NCBI GenBank assembly: GCA_003864495.1
Contig: ML133394.1
Span: 2,636,059-2,700,058 of the forward strand
Source: Nemopilema nomurai
Lineage: Eukaryota; Cnidaria; Scyphozoa; Rhizostomeae; Rhizostomatidae
Direction of reading: 5' to 3'
DNA length: 64,000 nt
A program made the position numbers and the translations under genes. Of this stretch, positions 24,581 through 37,254 are shown in pieces. Under the pieces are notes generated by a model, which was given only the letters and a program-made list of their open reading frames with translations, ran no database searches and was not told where the DNA came from. Numbering within the stretch: the first letter of the stretch is position 1; every line of letters starts with the position of its first letter.

Positions 24581-24912
24581 ATGGCGTTATCACAGCAACC
24601 GGAATTTAGTAGAAGTGAAACTGAATTGCATTTATTTACTTTACATGGTAGACTAGGCAACAATACTTTTTCACAAGGAAACAGAGCCTTTCAGATATCA
24701 AGCAGATATCAAGCTCGTTTGGTGACAGCCAAGACGCATTTGAGATGGGAACCTTTATCCATGATGCACAATGTCAGAGCAATGATGCAGGTGGGAGCAT
24801 TGAATTCGGTAAGGAAGCTTTTATTGAGGCATTACGGCATTACCATTCTCTGTGGGACACAACTGACACAATATTTACGTGCTCTCCTTTTCAAAGCTTT
24901 ATTCCGCCTTAA
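24581..24912 (+). CDS. Possible two-exon mini-gene with MADF-like C-terminal part
   Basis: ATG in the context gcaatATGG. The first frame runs to CAT G, where GTAGAC could be a donor; cctttcag at 24687-24694 could be an acceptor. Removing 24648-24694 (47 bp) joins exon 1 in phase to a second open frame that ends TAA at 24912, giving about 94 residues, with AATAAA seven bases after the stop. The second exon contains FIEALRHYHSLWDTTD, resembling the first helix of MADF DNA-binding domains, but the rest of that domain (about 60 residues) is missing. A 47-bp intron is very short, and without splicing exon 2 is simply a different frame. It could be a remnant of a longer gene or of a transposon-encoded MADF protein. 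The downstream interval 24913-25219 has no recognised gene. Confidence 0.3.
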
Positions 24913-25219
24913 ATGACAATAAAATTAAATTTTTCTTTTTCTCAAGAACAAAAACTGTAAAAGATCAGGCCAAGACATCATCTTTGTTCTAAAAATCTCG
25001 CGCGCGCTAAAATTTGGTGGAAATCAGTGGAAATTGGACTGAACAGAATTTTGTACGAACGCTACAAAACAAGTGTAAGTGCAGATTCGGCTTAAATTCA
25101 GAAGTTTCTTGGAGAGCGGAAGATTCTGCTCAACTTGTCAAAGCCAAGATACCGTGGGATGTCACACCCTTCACTTTTGTAGAAGCCGTCGGTAATTTTT
25201 TCCTGTCGGTAAAAGTTGA

Positions 25220-25417
25220 AACATTTATAACAGCCTGTCGGTATTGCGGGGAAGTAGGGTCAAGCTAATAAAAGGCTACCTCCGTTCGACAACGAAAGAA
25301 GAACGTTTAGACTATCTAATGATAGCTGCATGTTCCAGTTACATTTTAGATCATTTAGATCTTGATGAGGTTGCAGATAGCTGGTCAGTTCTTAAAACTA
25401 GAAGAATAAAGATATAA
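25220..25417 (+). pseudogene. hAT transposase C-terminal (dimerisation) fragment
   Basis: Open frame of 65 codons without a start. The second half carries the pattern typical of the hAT C-terminal end: KGYLRSTTKEERLDYLMI, then LDLDEVADSW and a basic finish TRRIKI before TAA. In known hAT proteins this end mediates dimerisation. The catalytic RNase H-like core, zinc finger and terminal repeats are not visible, so this is a stranded terminal fragment next to BEL/Pao pol. The family assignment rests on recalled pattern, not on a search. Confidence 0.5.
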
Positions 25418-25720
25418 ATCCATACCATGCAGGACTATATGTTTTTATATGTGTCGATATTATTCAATGGTGTGAATATTTTCCTGACCCTGACCTTCCA
25501 GAGATTCAAACTATTTCTATTTAATGCCGCTTTCGTTGGGATCATTAGAATAAATAACATGAGTATTTTGCAAGTAATCTGATAAATTTCGATCCAGTTA
25601 GAAACAATAAGATATATCCAGCTTAGACACAAAGGAACCACTACGGTACTAGAGTGTAAAATTTGTGCGCTATGATTAACTATCTTTAATCAACCCTGTC
25701 GGTAAATTTCTCATGCAAGG

Positions 25721-26170
25721 GTAAACGATCCGATGGGCATTGTCTCAAATATATTGCTGACAGCTAAATCAATTATTCGTGACATCTATGAGAGAAAAGT
25801 TCAATGAGATAGTGAGCATCCAGATGACATAAGGAACTGGTGGGAAAGATGGATTAAGTCCTTGCCATTAGAAGTTGTGCTGTCACAATGTATTTCACAG
25901 AAAAGGGAAGAAATAACTCCATATAAGTCACATGGATTTTCCGACTTTTCCGTCTTAGGATGTTGTGCCACAGTGTCCACAGTTGTAAAGCAAAGGGAAC
26001 AAGTCCGCCAGGGTTTACTCGTAGCTAAGTCAAGGCTTGCTAAACGTGATCTTACAATGCCAAGGCTAGAACTTGTTGGATGCCATATGACCAGTAATTG
26101 GCTAAAGAAAATAAACGAGAAAAATAACGACTGGAGGTATGTTCCCTTGGAGGAAAATGCACATTGGTAA
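25721..26170 (+). pseudogene. BEL/Pao pol fragment: end of RT and RNase H-like region
   Basis: The frame begins NDPMGIVS and continues through IRDIYERK, matching the post-RT connection of BEL/Pao polyproteins. A TGA at 25805-25807 interrupts it. It then reads on through NWWERWIKSLP, the RNase H-type motif HGFSDFSVLGCC and AKSRLAKRDLTMPRLELVG, ending at TAA 26168. In living members the HGFSDAS position carries a catalytic aspartate, which is present here as the D of GFSD. Reverse transcriptase proper, protease and gag are not recognised upstream. No functional product is expected. Confidence 0.8.
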
Positions 26171-26813
26171 TCGAGGAGCAAGAAACTTTTAAGCGAGCGA
26201 GAAGAGGATGAGAGGGCCAACATGGCTAAAAACACCAGAACTGTAGCCAACTATGATTCCAATAAAAGCGAGCGGAGACTCGCATTCAGGGAACAGGCTA
26301 TTAAAGAGATTGTACAATTATCCATTGTGAGGAAAGCAGACACAATAGATAACTTACTTGAAAGAAAGACCTGGTGGTTCACTGTCAGAGTACTGGCTTG
26401 GGTATAGATATTCATGAACTATTCAAAGAGCAGTCAGAGAGTCAAAGGCCCCTTTACAACTTCTGAGATCCAAAATCGAATCAGCTACATCGAGAGCTAC
26501 ATGGTGAAAAGGGCACAACGAGACGTGGAAGAGACGAGCATATTCAACAACGATTGTAAGCGATTAAACTTAGTCAAGAATTAAGAAGGAATCTATGCAT
26601 GTAGATGTAGTCAGACATCTCATCTCGGAGAAACCTGTAGAAAGTGCACACCAACAGACATTGCATGGGGGAGTTTGTCTTACAATGTCCAAAGTTCCAG
26701 ACAGCTACTGGATACCACAACTGAGAAGTCTTACGAAGAGAGTCACAGCGAAATGTTCAGGATGCGAGGGATTCCTTGCTACAGCGGCACCAGCGCATCC
26801 AACAGGGAATTAG
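26171..26813 (+). pseudogene. BEL/Pao pol fragment: pre-integrase and zinc-binding domain
   Basis: Two frames are needed. The stretch 26405-26584 gives KGPFTTSEIQ ... RLNLVKN then a stop, the linker before integrase; 26595-26813 gives the zinc-binding domain with histidines in AHQQTLHGG and cysteines in KCSGC, followed by the hallmark YWIPQLRSLTKRV. All four metal ligands (H-x4-H, C-x2-C) are retained. The stop and the frame change show that it is dead. 26171-26404 is open but less clearly related. Confidence 0.82.
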
Positions 26814-26834
26814 CCTAGAGATAGATCTGAAGAA

Positions 26835-27526
26835 AGCATACCATCCTATTTTATCGGCGTAGACTTTACGGGTCCAATTACAATGAAAGCCGGAAACAAA
26901 GCTACAAGCAAAGCATACAGTATTCATTACACATGCAGTTAAACCAGAGGTCTGCATTTAGAGCTAGTGACAATCATGACGTGCGAGGAATTTACATCAA
27001 GTTTTACGCAATTCATTGCGGCAATTCAAGGTAGGCCATCGAAGGTTATTTGGTATAACGGAAGCATATTCATAGCTGCGTCCAGTTGGATAAAGATAAT
27101 TAGAAAAGTTCATTCTGTCTGCCTGTGGTTAATTTCCGAAATTTGAATACTCAGAGGAGTGTCGGACGAAAAAGTACTTTTAGAATGCAAAAACTGATTC
27201 CGCTTTTTCTTGCTACTGTGAAAGTTCAGAAGTATCTTGCACATCAAGAAATGGTATGGCAGTTTAACCTCGGCCGTGCCGGCTGGTGGGGTGGCATGTT
27301 GGAAAGGATGGTGAGCATCGTGAAAAAAACTTTATACAAAGTCGTAGGAGCATCAAAACTTTCATTCAAAAAGTTGCAAGAAGTTGTCCTAGATATTCAG
27401 ATCGTGCTAAATAACCGACCATTGACAAAATGCGAAGATGACGTTGGGATGCTGTTTCTAATACCCAAAATTCTCATTTTGGGGAAAGCTAGCTATTCAC
27501 CTGTTGAAGAACCATCGAGTATTTAA
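26835..27526 (+). pseudogene. BEL/Pao integrase core and C-terminal part
   Basis: The frame 26835-27146 starts with the first catalytic aspartate context FIGVDFTGP and has a TAA at 26940. The second catalytic position reads WYNGSIF (near 27050), with tyrosine where the family has aspartate, so the DDE triad is broken. A second frame (27125-27526) holds WQFNLGRAGWWGGMLERM, with the third acidic residue, and then LQEVVLDIQIVLNNRPL. It is continuous in this copy, whereas the module-2 copy has a one-base loss. The family is clear; activity is not expected. Confidence 0.85.
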
Positions 27527-28242
27527 GATCAGGATTTGAGAAAAAGAGCAAAGTACTTGAAAAATGCTCCATTGGCGGTTATAGGCCGCCAAAACAGCGG
27601 AATGGCTTTAGTTTGATGGTTTTAGTACCATGAAGTACAACAGGCGTTAGCAGGACAATTTTATTTTGAAGAAATCAGCACCGATGAAGATAAACAATTA
27701 AGAATGTTCTTTTATAATCAGGTTCATAAAAAACGGCGAATAATAAGCCTCACGATCGCTGCTTTAGTACAACAAATAAAAAAGGTCTTCCATGTCTTCT
27801 AAACAGTAGAGAAAATGTAAAGTTGACTTCAAAACGGGAATTTCAGCAAAAATAATTAGTCGAATTATAGGTAAATATCTTGAGAATCTTGTCCATGCTC
27901 GGCTTCCTTCAAGATTCAAAACCAGAACGGAATATTTCCAAATCATTTGGAGCACTATCTATCTCCTGACAGAAACATGGGGTCCAACAGACTTGTATCT
28001 ACGGCGAACAAATAGAAAACCAGATGCAAAAACACAAAAGACGATATAAATACTTCAAATAAATTTACGATCAAGGGTAAAATATGTTTTGAATGGTTTA
28101 AAGACCGTAGAGATTCCCGGAGCCCAATACTATACTAAACAATACTATACTATACTATAGTTCGAGGTTCAGTTTCTAAATTTATTCGTAGTAGTAACCA
28201 TTTTAGCGCATTTTGACCTGCATCCAAAAAAACACAAAAAAA
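27527..28242. other. Downstream remnant and unrecognised AT-rich sequence
   Basis: The first 200 bases continue pol-like reading with stops (RAKYLKNAPLAVIGR region). After that no domain is seen. A short (aatactatact)-type simple repeat lies at 28125-28160. A 3' LTR was looked for and not identified. Confidence 0.5.
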
Positions 28243-28437
28243 GACTTTAAAACTCACGTTGATAAAGATGAAATCCTAACAAGGAATAAAAGTTAATCTC
28301 TGTTGACATCTACGAACTTCAATTCCAACACATCAAGAATAACATCAAAAAGAAGACTGCACTTTAAAGCTCACCTTAACTCGTCAAAGACTGATCAATT
28401 GAGATTGGCTATTTCATGCCATTTTCATGAAACACTG
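28243..28437 (+). repeat. Diverged satellite stub before array 2
   Basis: Relic matching the 3' half of a satellite subunit: gatgaaatcctaacaa, gttgacatctacgaacttc, aagaataacatcaaaa and actcgtcaaagactgatc correspond in order to array sequence with many substitutions. It then jumps into the homogenised array at tgaaacactggcataagg. Confidence 0.75.
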
Positions 28438-29788
28438 GCATAAGGATAACAAAATAGTAGTTTTGAGAAGGCCAAAAAACCTATGGTGAGAAAGATGGGC
28501 AGGCTGAAACTGAGACATTAGAGGATCGCTGCTACGTTCATGGATATGCTAGGCTTGGAACAAATGGTAGATATACTTTAAAGAAAAAGTCTTGAGTTGC
28601 TTTCAGTACATATTCGAAAGAAGCAAGGACTTTATATTTTGAAGACAGAAGCTGACTCTTTTGGTTGGATGAAAGAGCAAAAACAACCGACAAAGTCACG
28701 ATAAAAAGCAACCTTGAAGAGGAAACAAAGAATTGCAGCTAAACGACGAAGGACGAGCAAAAGAGAGAGAAATGCCACAAGATAAACAAAATAATTGTTT
28801 CAGGCCACAAATCAACCCATCCAACCACTTCCAACTCGACCAAAAAGCATTCAAAATGCAAGAATGTTTTAAGGATAATGAAGATGTTAAGGGCTATGGA
28901 AAGGTAATGAAGATGATGATCAAGATGACGATGAAGATTAGGTTATGATGAAGATGATGATCAACATGATGAAGATGAAATCCTAACAATTACAAAACGA
29001 GGAGAGAGAAATAGAAGTGAAACAATGTTTATATCAACGATCTTACAATTGAAAAAGAATAACCTCAAAACGAAGACTGTACTACGACCCTCACCTAACT
29101 CGCCAAGGACCGACTGACCAAAAATAACTCTTTTATACATCTGAGTAAGCCAACCTTAAGTTGTCACGGGAAAAAACAACCTTGAAGAAGAAACAAAGAA
29201 GTGCAGCTAAACGACGAAGAACGAGCAAAAAAGAGAGAAATGCCGCAAGGGCAAAAACAAACTGTTTCAGGCCACAAATCAACCAATCCAATAACTACCA
29301 ACTCGACCTAACAGTATACAAACTTCAAGACGATGATGAGGATGATGAGGATGATGAAGATTTTTAAGGGCCAAGGAAAGGTTATGAAGATGATGATCAA
29401 GATGACCATGAAGATTAGGTTATGATGAAGATGATGAGCAACACGATGAAGATAAAATCCTAACAATTACAAAACAAGAGAGAGAAATAGAAGTGCAACA
29501 ATGTTTGTATCAACGAACTTCCAATTCAAAAAGAATAACCTCAAAACCAAGACTGTACTACGACCCTCACCTAACTCGCCAAGGACCGACCGACCAAAAA
29601 TAACTCTTTTATACATCCTAGTAAGCCATCCTTGAGTTGTCAGCCCTTCAAATGTTCTATGCAGTAAAAAACAAAGATGATTATCAAGCAACAACCTTGA
29701 GAGCTTAAACGATTTTCAAATAAAAGCTCAAAACTTTAAAACTCTCAGTATCAGATCAATATAATGATGTAAGAGATGGGAAAGAATC
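28438..29788 (+). repeat. Satellite unit 1, array 2, left-truncated L type
   Basis: Begins mid-unit at the gaaacactggcataagg point. The A subunit starts near 28705 and the B subunit near 29171. The B subunit has private changes (gggaaaaaacaacc, cgacgaagaacg, accaatccaataac). Confidence 0.93.
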
Positions 29789-31684
29789 CAGTGTGGAACA
29801 GCTGTGAAAGGGCCATAAATGCTCTTCTCAAACTAGCATCAGTATGCCCAAAGGTGTAAAAAAGAAACGATAAACGAGAAGGACAGGTGAGAGTAGATTC
29901 TAACGAAAGGATAGGAGAAGAATATGCAACGGACACGTGATGACAATCTTCGACGAAGAGATTAAATGAAATGAGAATACTAAGGATGAAATTGTACGAG
30001 CACTCATTGAGTAGGTCGTTGGAGAGTATAAATTAAAAGCAATTAAAAAGATGAAACAGGGAAAGCAGCTGGGCCCTCGAATATAGATCTAGAACTCAAA
30101 ACTGCTAGTGCGTAGATTTGGGTTTCAATAAAAATTAAACACTTTCATCAAACGTCTCATCACAAGCGGTTGCTGTAAAATGGCAGTGCATGCAGAAGCA
30201 ACTACTCGATTGCAATAATTCAGGGAATGTTGTAAACTATTGACTGGAACAATGTTAACATTGAAGGTGAAATCTCATCGAATTATAGGAGCCGTGTAAC
30301 GGAAAGGATTTCACAAGCCAGTGAAACACTGGCATAAGGATAACATAAAATAGTAGTTTTGAGAAGGACCAAAAAACCTATGGTGAGAAAGATGGGCAGG
30401 CTGAAACTGAGACATTAGAGGATCGCTGCTACGTTCATGGATATGCTAGGCTTGGAACAAATGGTAGATATACTTTAAAGAAAAAGTCTTGAGTTGCTTT
30501 CAGTACATATTCGAAAGAAGCAAGGACTTTATATTTTGAAGACAGAAGCTGACTCTTTTGGTTGGATGAAAGAGCAAAAACAACCGACAAAGTCACGATA
30601 AAAAGCAACCTTGAAGAGGAAACAAAGAATTGCAGCTAAACGACGAAGGACGAGCAAAAGAGAGAGAAATGCCACAAGAAAAACAAAATAATTGTTTCAG
30701 GCCACAAATCAACCCATCCAACCACTTCCAACTCGACCAAAAAGCATTCAAAATGCAAGAATGTTTTAAGGATAATGAAGATGTTAAGGGCTATGGAAAG
30801 GTAATGAAGATGATGATCAAGATGACGATGAAGATTAGGTTATGATGAAGATGATGATCAACATGATGAAGATGAAATCCTAACATTACAAAACGAGGAG
30901 AGAGAAATAGAAGTGAAACAATGTTTATATCAACGATCTTACAATTGAAAAAGAATAACCTCAAAACCAAGACTGTACTACGACCCTCACCTAACTCGCC
31001 AAGGACCGACCGACCAAAAATAACTCTTTTATACATCTGAGTAAGCCATCCTTAAGTTGTCACGGGAAAAAGCAACCTTGAAGAAGAAACAAAGAAGTGC
31101 AGCTAAACGACGAAGACGAGCAAAAAAGAGAGAAATGCCGCAAGGGCAAAAACAAACTGTTTCAGGCCACAAATCAACCCATCCAATAACTACCAACTCG
31201 ACCAAACAGTATACAAACTTCAAGACGATGATGAGGATGATGAGGATGATGAAGATTTTTAAGGGCCAAGGAAAGGTTATCAAGATGATGATCAAGATGA
31301 CCATGAAGATTAGGTTATGATGAAGATGATGAGCAACATGATGAAGATAAAATCCTAACAATTACAAAACAAAGAGAGAGAAATAGAAGTGCAACAATGT
31401 TTGTATCAACGAACTTCCAATTCAAAAAGAATAACCTCAAAACCAAGACTGTACTACGACCCTCACCTAACTCGCCAAGGACCGACCGACCAAAAATAAC
31501 TCTTTTATACATCCTAGTAAGCCATCCTTGAGTTGTCAGCCCTTCAAATGTTCTATGCAGTAAAAAACAAAGATGATTATCAAGCAACAACCTTGAGAGC
31601 TTAAACGATTTTCAAATAAAAGCTCAAAACTTTAAAACTCTCAGTATCAGATCAATATAATGATGTAAGAGATGGGAAAGAATC
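29789..31684 (+). repeat. Satellite unit 2, array 2, L type
   Basis: 1896 bp. One g is lost near 29889 (caggtgagagt). The A subunit carries caagaaaaac near 30677. The B subunit has a one-base loss in cgaagacgagc near 31115 that fuses two frames. Confidence 0.95.
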
Positions 31685-33575
31685 CAGTGTGGAACAGCTG
31701 TGAAAGGGCCATAAATGCTCTTCTCAAACTAGCATCAGTATGCCCAAAGGTGTAAAAAGAAACGATAAACGAGAAGGACAGGTGGAGAGTAGATTCTAAA
31801 AAGGATAGGAGAAGAATATGCAACGGACACGTGATGACAATCTTCGACGAAGAGATTAAATGAAATGAGAATACTAAGGATGAAATTGTACGAGCACTCA
31901 TTGAGTAGGTCGTTGGAGAGTATAAATTAAAAACAATTAAAAAGATAAAACAGGGAAAGCAGCTGGGCCCTCGAATATAGATCTAGAACTCAAAACTGCT
32001 AGTGCGTAGATTTGGGTTTCAATAAAAATTAAACACTTTCATCAAACGTCTCATCACAAGCGGTTGCTGTAAAATGGCAGTGCATGCAGAAGCAACTACT
32101 CGATTGCAATAATTCAGGGAATGTTAAACTATTGACTGGAACAATGTTAACATTGAAGGTGAAATCTCATCGAATTATAGGAGCCGTGTAACGGAAAGGA
32201 TTTTACAGGATAGTGGAACACTGCATAAGGAACATAAATAGTAGTTTTGAGAAGGACCAAAAAACCTATGGTGAGAAAGATGGGCAGGCTGAAACTGAGA
32301 CATTAGAGGATCGCTGCTACGTTCATGGATATGCTAGGCTTGGAACAAATGGTAGATATACTTTAAAGAAAAAGTCTTGAGTTGCTTTCAGTACATATTC
32401 GAAAGAAGCAAGGACTTTATATTTTGAAGACAGAAGCTGACTCTTTTGGTTGGATGAAAGAGCAAAAACAACCGACAAAGTCACGATAAAAAGCAACCTT
32501 GAAGAGGAAACAAAGAATTGCAGCTAAACGACGAAGGACGAGCAAAAGAGAGAGAAATGCCACAAGATAAACAAAATAATTGTTTCAGGCCAAAGTCAAC
32601 CCATCCAACCACTTCCAACTCGACCAAAAAGCATTCAAAATGCAAGAATGTTTTAAGGATAATGAAGATGTTAAGGGCTATGGAAAGGTAATGAAGATGA
32701 TGATCAAGATGACGATGAAGATTAGGTTATGATGAAGATGATGATCAACATGATGAAGATGAAATCCTAACAATTACAAAACGAGGAGAGAGAAATAGAA
32801 GTGAAACAATGTTTATATCAACGATCTTACAATTGAAAAAGAATAACCTCAAAACCAAGACTGTACTACGACCCTCACCTAACTCGCCAAGGACCGACCG
32901 ACCGACCAAAAATAACTCTTTTATACATCTGAGTAAGCCATCCTTAAGTTGTCACGGGAAAAGCAACCTTGAAGAAAAACAAAGAAGTGCAGCTAAACGA
33001 CGAAGGACGAGCAAAAAAGAGAGAAATGCCGCAAGGGCAAAAACAAACTGTTTCAGGCCACAAATCAACCCATCCAATAACTACCAACTCGACCAAACAG
33101 TATACAAACTTCAAGACGATGATGAGGATGATGAGGATGATGAAGATTTTTAAGGGCCAAGGAAAGGTTATCAAGATGATGATCAAGATGACCATGAAGA
33201 TTAGGTTATGATGAAGATGATGAGCAACATGATGAAGATAAAATCCTAACAATTACAAAACAAAGAGAGAGAAATAGAAGTGCAACAATGTTTGTATCAA
33301 CGAACTTCCAATTCAAAAAGAATAACCTCAAAACCAAGACTGTACTACGACCCTCACCTAACTCGCCAAGGACCGACCGACCAAAAATAACTCTTTTATA
33401 CATCCTAGTAAGCCATCCTTGAGTTGTCAGCCCTTCAAATGTTCTATGCAGTAAAAAACAAAGATGATTATCAAGCAACAACCTTGAGAGCTTAAACGAT
33501 TTTCAAATAAAAGCTCAAAACTTTAAAACTCTCAGTATCAGATCAATATAATGATGTAAGAGATGGGAAAGAATC
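31685..33575 (+). repeat. Satellite unit 3, array 2, L type
   Basis: 1891 bp. The most indel-rich complete unit: ttctaaaaaggatagg near 31795, gaatgttaaac near 32119, a degraded stretch near 32210-32235, an extra gacc in the accgacc run near 32895, and gaagaaaaacaaag near 32975. Confidence 0.95.
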
Positions 33576-34987
33576 CAGTGTGGAACAGCTGTGAAAGGGC
33601 CATAAATGCTCTTCTCAAACTAGCATCAGTATGCCCAAAGGTGTAAAAAAGAAACGATAAACGAGAAGGACAGGTGGAGAGTAGATTCTAACGAAAGGAT
33701 AGGAGAAGAATATGCAACGGACACGTGATGACAATCTTCGACGAAGAGATTAAATGAAATGAGAATACTAAGGATGAAATTGTACGAGCACTCATTGAGT
33801 AGGTCGTTGGAGAGTATAAATTAAAAAATTAAAAAGATGAAACAGGGAAAGCAGCTGGGCCCTCGAATATAGATCTAGAACTCAAAACTGCTAGTGCGTA
33901 GATTTGGGTTTCAATAAAAATTAAACACTTTCATCAAACGTCTCATCACAAGCGGTTGCTGTAAAATGGCAGTGCATGCAGAAGCAACTACTCGATTGCA
34001 ATAATTCAGGGAATGTTGTAAACTATTGACTGGAACAATGTTAACATTGAAGGTGAAATCTCATCGAATTATAGGAGCCGTGTAACGGAAAGGATTTTAC
34101 AGGCCAGTGAAACACTGGCATAAGGATAACATAAATAGTTTTGAGAAGGACCAAAAAACCTATGGTGAGAAAGATGGGCAGGCTGAAACTGAGACATTAG
34201 AGGATCGCTGCTACGTTCATGGATATGCTAGGCTTGGAACAAATGGTAGATATACTTTAAAGAAAAAGTCTTGAGTTGCTTTCAGTACATATTCGAAAGA
34301 AGCAAGGACTTTATATTTTGAAGACAGAAGCTGACTCTTTTGGTTGGATGAAAGAGCAAAAACAACCGACAAAGTCACGATAAAAAGCAACCTTGAAGAG
34401 GAAACAAAGAATTGCAGCTAAACGACGAAGGACGAGCAAAAGAGAGAGAAATGCCACAAGATAAACAAAATAATTGTTTCAGGCCACAAGTCAACCCATC
34501 CAACCACTTCCAACTCGACCAAAAAGCATTCAAAATGCAAGAATGTTTTAAGGATAATGAAGATGTTAAGGGCTATGGAAAGGTAATGAAGATGATGATC
34601 AAGATGACGATGAAGATTAGGTTATGATGAAGATGATGATCAACATGATGAAGATAAAATCCTAACAATTACAAAAGAGAGAGAAATAGAAGTGCAACAA
34701 TGTTTGTATCAACGAACTTCCAATTCAAAAAGAATAACCTCAAAACCAAGACTGTACTACGACCCTCACCTAACTCGCCAAGGACCGACCGACCAAAAAT
34801 AACTCTTTTATACATCCTAGTAAGCCATCCTTGAGTTGTCAGCCCTTCAAATGTTCTATGCAGTAAGAAACAAAGATGATTATCAAGCAACAACCTTGAG
34901 AGCTTAAACGATTTTCAAATAAAAGCTCAAAACTTTAAAACTCTCAGTATCAGATCAATATAATGATGTAAGAGATGGGAAAGAATC
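33576..34987 (+). repeat. Satellite unit 4, array 2, S type
   Basis: 1412 bp; the only short unit in this array. Small losses near 33825 and 34133, and acaaaagagagag near 34672. Confidence 0.95.
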
Positions 34988-36885
34988 CAGTGCGGAACAG
35001 CTGTGAAAGGGCCATAAATGCTCTTCTCAAACTAGCATCAGTATGTCCAAAGGTGTAAAAAAGAAACGATAAACGAGAAGGACAGGTGGAGAGTAGATTC
35101 TAACGAAAGGATAGGAGAAGAATATGCAACGGACACGTGATGACAATCTTCGACGAAGAGATTAAATGAAATGAGAATACTAAGGATGAAATTGTACGAG
35201 CACTCATTGAGTAGGTCGTTGGAGAGTATAAATTAAAAACAATTAAAAAGATGAAACAGGGAAAGCAGCTGGTCCCTCGAATATAGATCTAGAACTCAAA
35301 ACTGCTAGTGCGTAGATTTGGGTTTCAATAAAAATTAAACACTTTCATCAAACGTCTCATCACAAGCGGTTGCTGTAAAATGGCAGTGCATGCAGAAGCA
35401 ACTACTCGATTGCAATAATTCAGGGAATGTCGTAAACTATTGACTGGAACAATGTTAACATTGAAGGTCAAATCTCATCGAATTATAGGAGCCGTGTAAC
35501 GGAAAGGATTTTACAGGCCAGTGAAACACTGGCATAAGGATAACATAAAATAGTAGTTTTGAGAAGGACCAAAAAACCTATGGTGAGAAAGATGGGCAGG
35601 CTGAAACTGAGACATTAGAGGATCGCTGCTACGTTCATGGATATGCTAGGCTTGGAACAAATGGTAGATATACTTTAAAGAAAAAGTCTTGAGTTGCTTT
35701 CAGTACATATTCGAAAGAAGCAAGGACTTTATATTTTGAAGAGAGAAGCTGACTCTTTTGGTTGGATGAAAGAGCAAAAACAACCGACAAAGTCACGATA
35801 AAAAGCAACCTTGAAGAGGAAACAAAGAATTGCAGCTAAACGACGAAGGACGAGCAAAAGAGAGAGAAATGCCACAAGATAAACAAAATAATTGTTTCAG
35901 GCCACAAGTCAACCCATCCAACCACTTCCAACTCGACCAAAAAGCATTCAAAATGCAAGAATGTTTTAAGGATAATGAAGATGTTGAGGGCTATGGAAAG
36001 GTAATGAAGATGATGATCAAGATGACGATGAAGATTAGGTTATGATGAAGATAATGATCAACATGATGAAGATGAAATCCTAACAATTACAAAACGAGGA
36101 GAGAGAAATAGAAGTGAAACAATGTTTATATCAACGAACTTACAATTCAAAAAGAATAACCTCAAAACGAAGACTGTACTACGACCCTCACCTAACTCGC
36201 CAAGGACCGACCGACCAAAAATAACTCTTTTATACATCTGAGTAAGCCATCCTTAAGTTGTCACGGGAAAAAGCAACCTTGAAGAAGAAACAAAGAAGTG
36301 CAGCTAAACGACGAAGGACGAGCAAAAAAGAGAGAAATGCCGCAAGGGCAAAAACAAACTGTTTCAGGCCACAAATCAACCCATCCAATAACTACCAACT
36401 CGACCAAACAGTATAAAAACTTCAAGACGATGATGAGGATGATGAGGATGATGAAGATTTTAAGGGCCAAGGAAAGGTTATGAAGATGATGATTAAGATG
36501 ACCATGAAGATTAGGTTATGATGAAGATGATGATCAACATGATGAAGATAAAATCCTAACAATTACAAAACAAAGAGAGAGAAATAGAAGTGCAACAATG
36601 TTTGTATCAACGAACTTCCAATTCAAAAAGAATAACCTCAAAACCAAGACTGTACTACGACCCTCACCTAACTCGCCAAGGACCGACCGACCAAAAATAA
36701 CTCTTTTATACATCCTAGTAAGCCATCCTTGAGTTGTCAGCCCTTCAAATGTTCTATGCAGTAAAAAACAAAGATGATTATCAAGCAACAACCTTGAGAG
36801 CTTAAACGATTTTCAAATAAAAGCTCAAAACTTTAAAACTCTCAGTATCAGATCAATATAATGATGTAAGAGATGGGAAAGAATC
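34988..36885 (+). repeat. Satellite unit 5, array 2, L type
   Basis: 1898 bp. Shares gagagaagc and gttgagg with the unit at 4739. It has agctggtccctc near 35267. The B subunit (from about 36269) has gtataaaaac instead of gtatacaaac and one t fewer before taaggg near 36460. Confidence 0.95.
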
Positions 36886-37254
36886 CAGTGTGGAACAGCT
36901 GTGAAAGGGCCATAAATGCTCTTCTCAAACTAGCATCAGTATGCCCAAAGGTGTAAAAAAGAAACGATAAACGAGAAGGACAGGTGGAGAGTAGATTCTA
37001 ACGAAAGGATAGGAGAAGAATATGCAACGGACACGTGATGACAATCTTCGACGAAGAGATTAAATGAAATGAGAATACTAAGGATGAAATTGTACGAGGA
37101 CTCATTGAGTAGGTCGCTGGAGAGTATAAATTAAAAGCAATTAAAAAGATGAAACAGGGAAAGCAGCTGGGCCCTCGAATATAGATCTAGAACTCAAAAC
37201 TGCTAGTGCGTAGATTTGGGTTTAAATAAAAATTAAACACTTTCATCAAACGTC
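36886..37254 (+). repeat. Partial satellite unit at the right end of array 2
   Basis: 369 bp with the array-end variants acgaggactc, gtcgctgg and gggtttaaataaaa. Confidence 0.92.

Larger units (their letters stand above)
16483..28437 (+). repeat. Module 1: interarray segment of the ~21 kb superunit
   Basis: This block separates satellite arrays 1 and 2. It is nearly identical to 37255-49373 and, for its first 4 kb, to 60043-64000. It differs from module 2 by a 2.8-kb insertion (20227-23037), by a loss of about 290 bp near 23266, and by lacking module 2's internal 2.9-kb duplication. Individual contents are listed separately. Confidence 0.93.
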
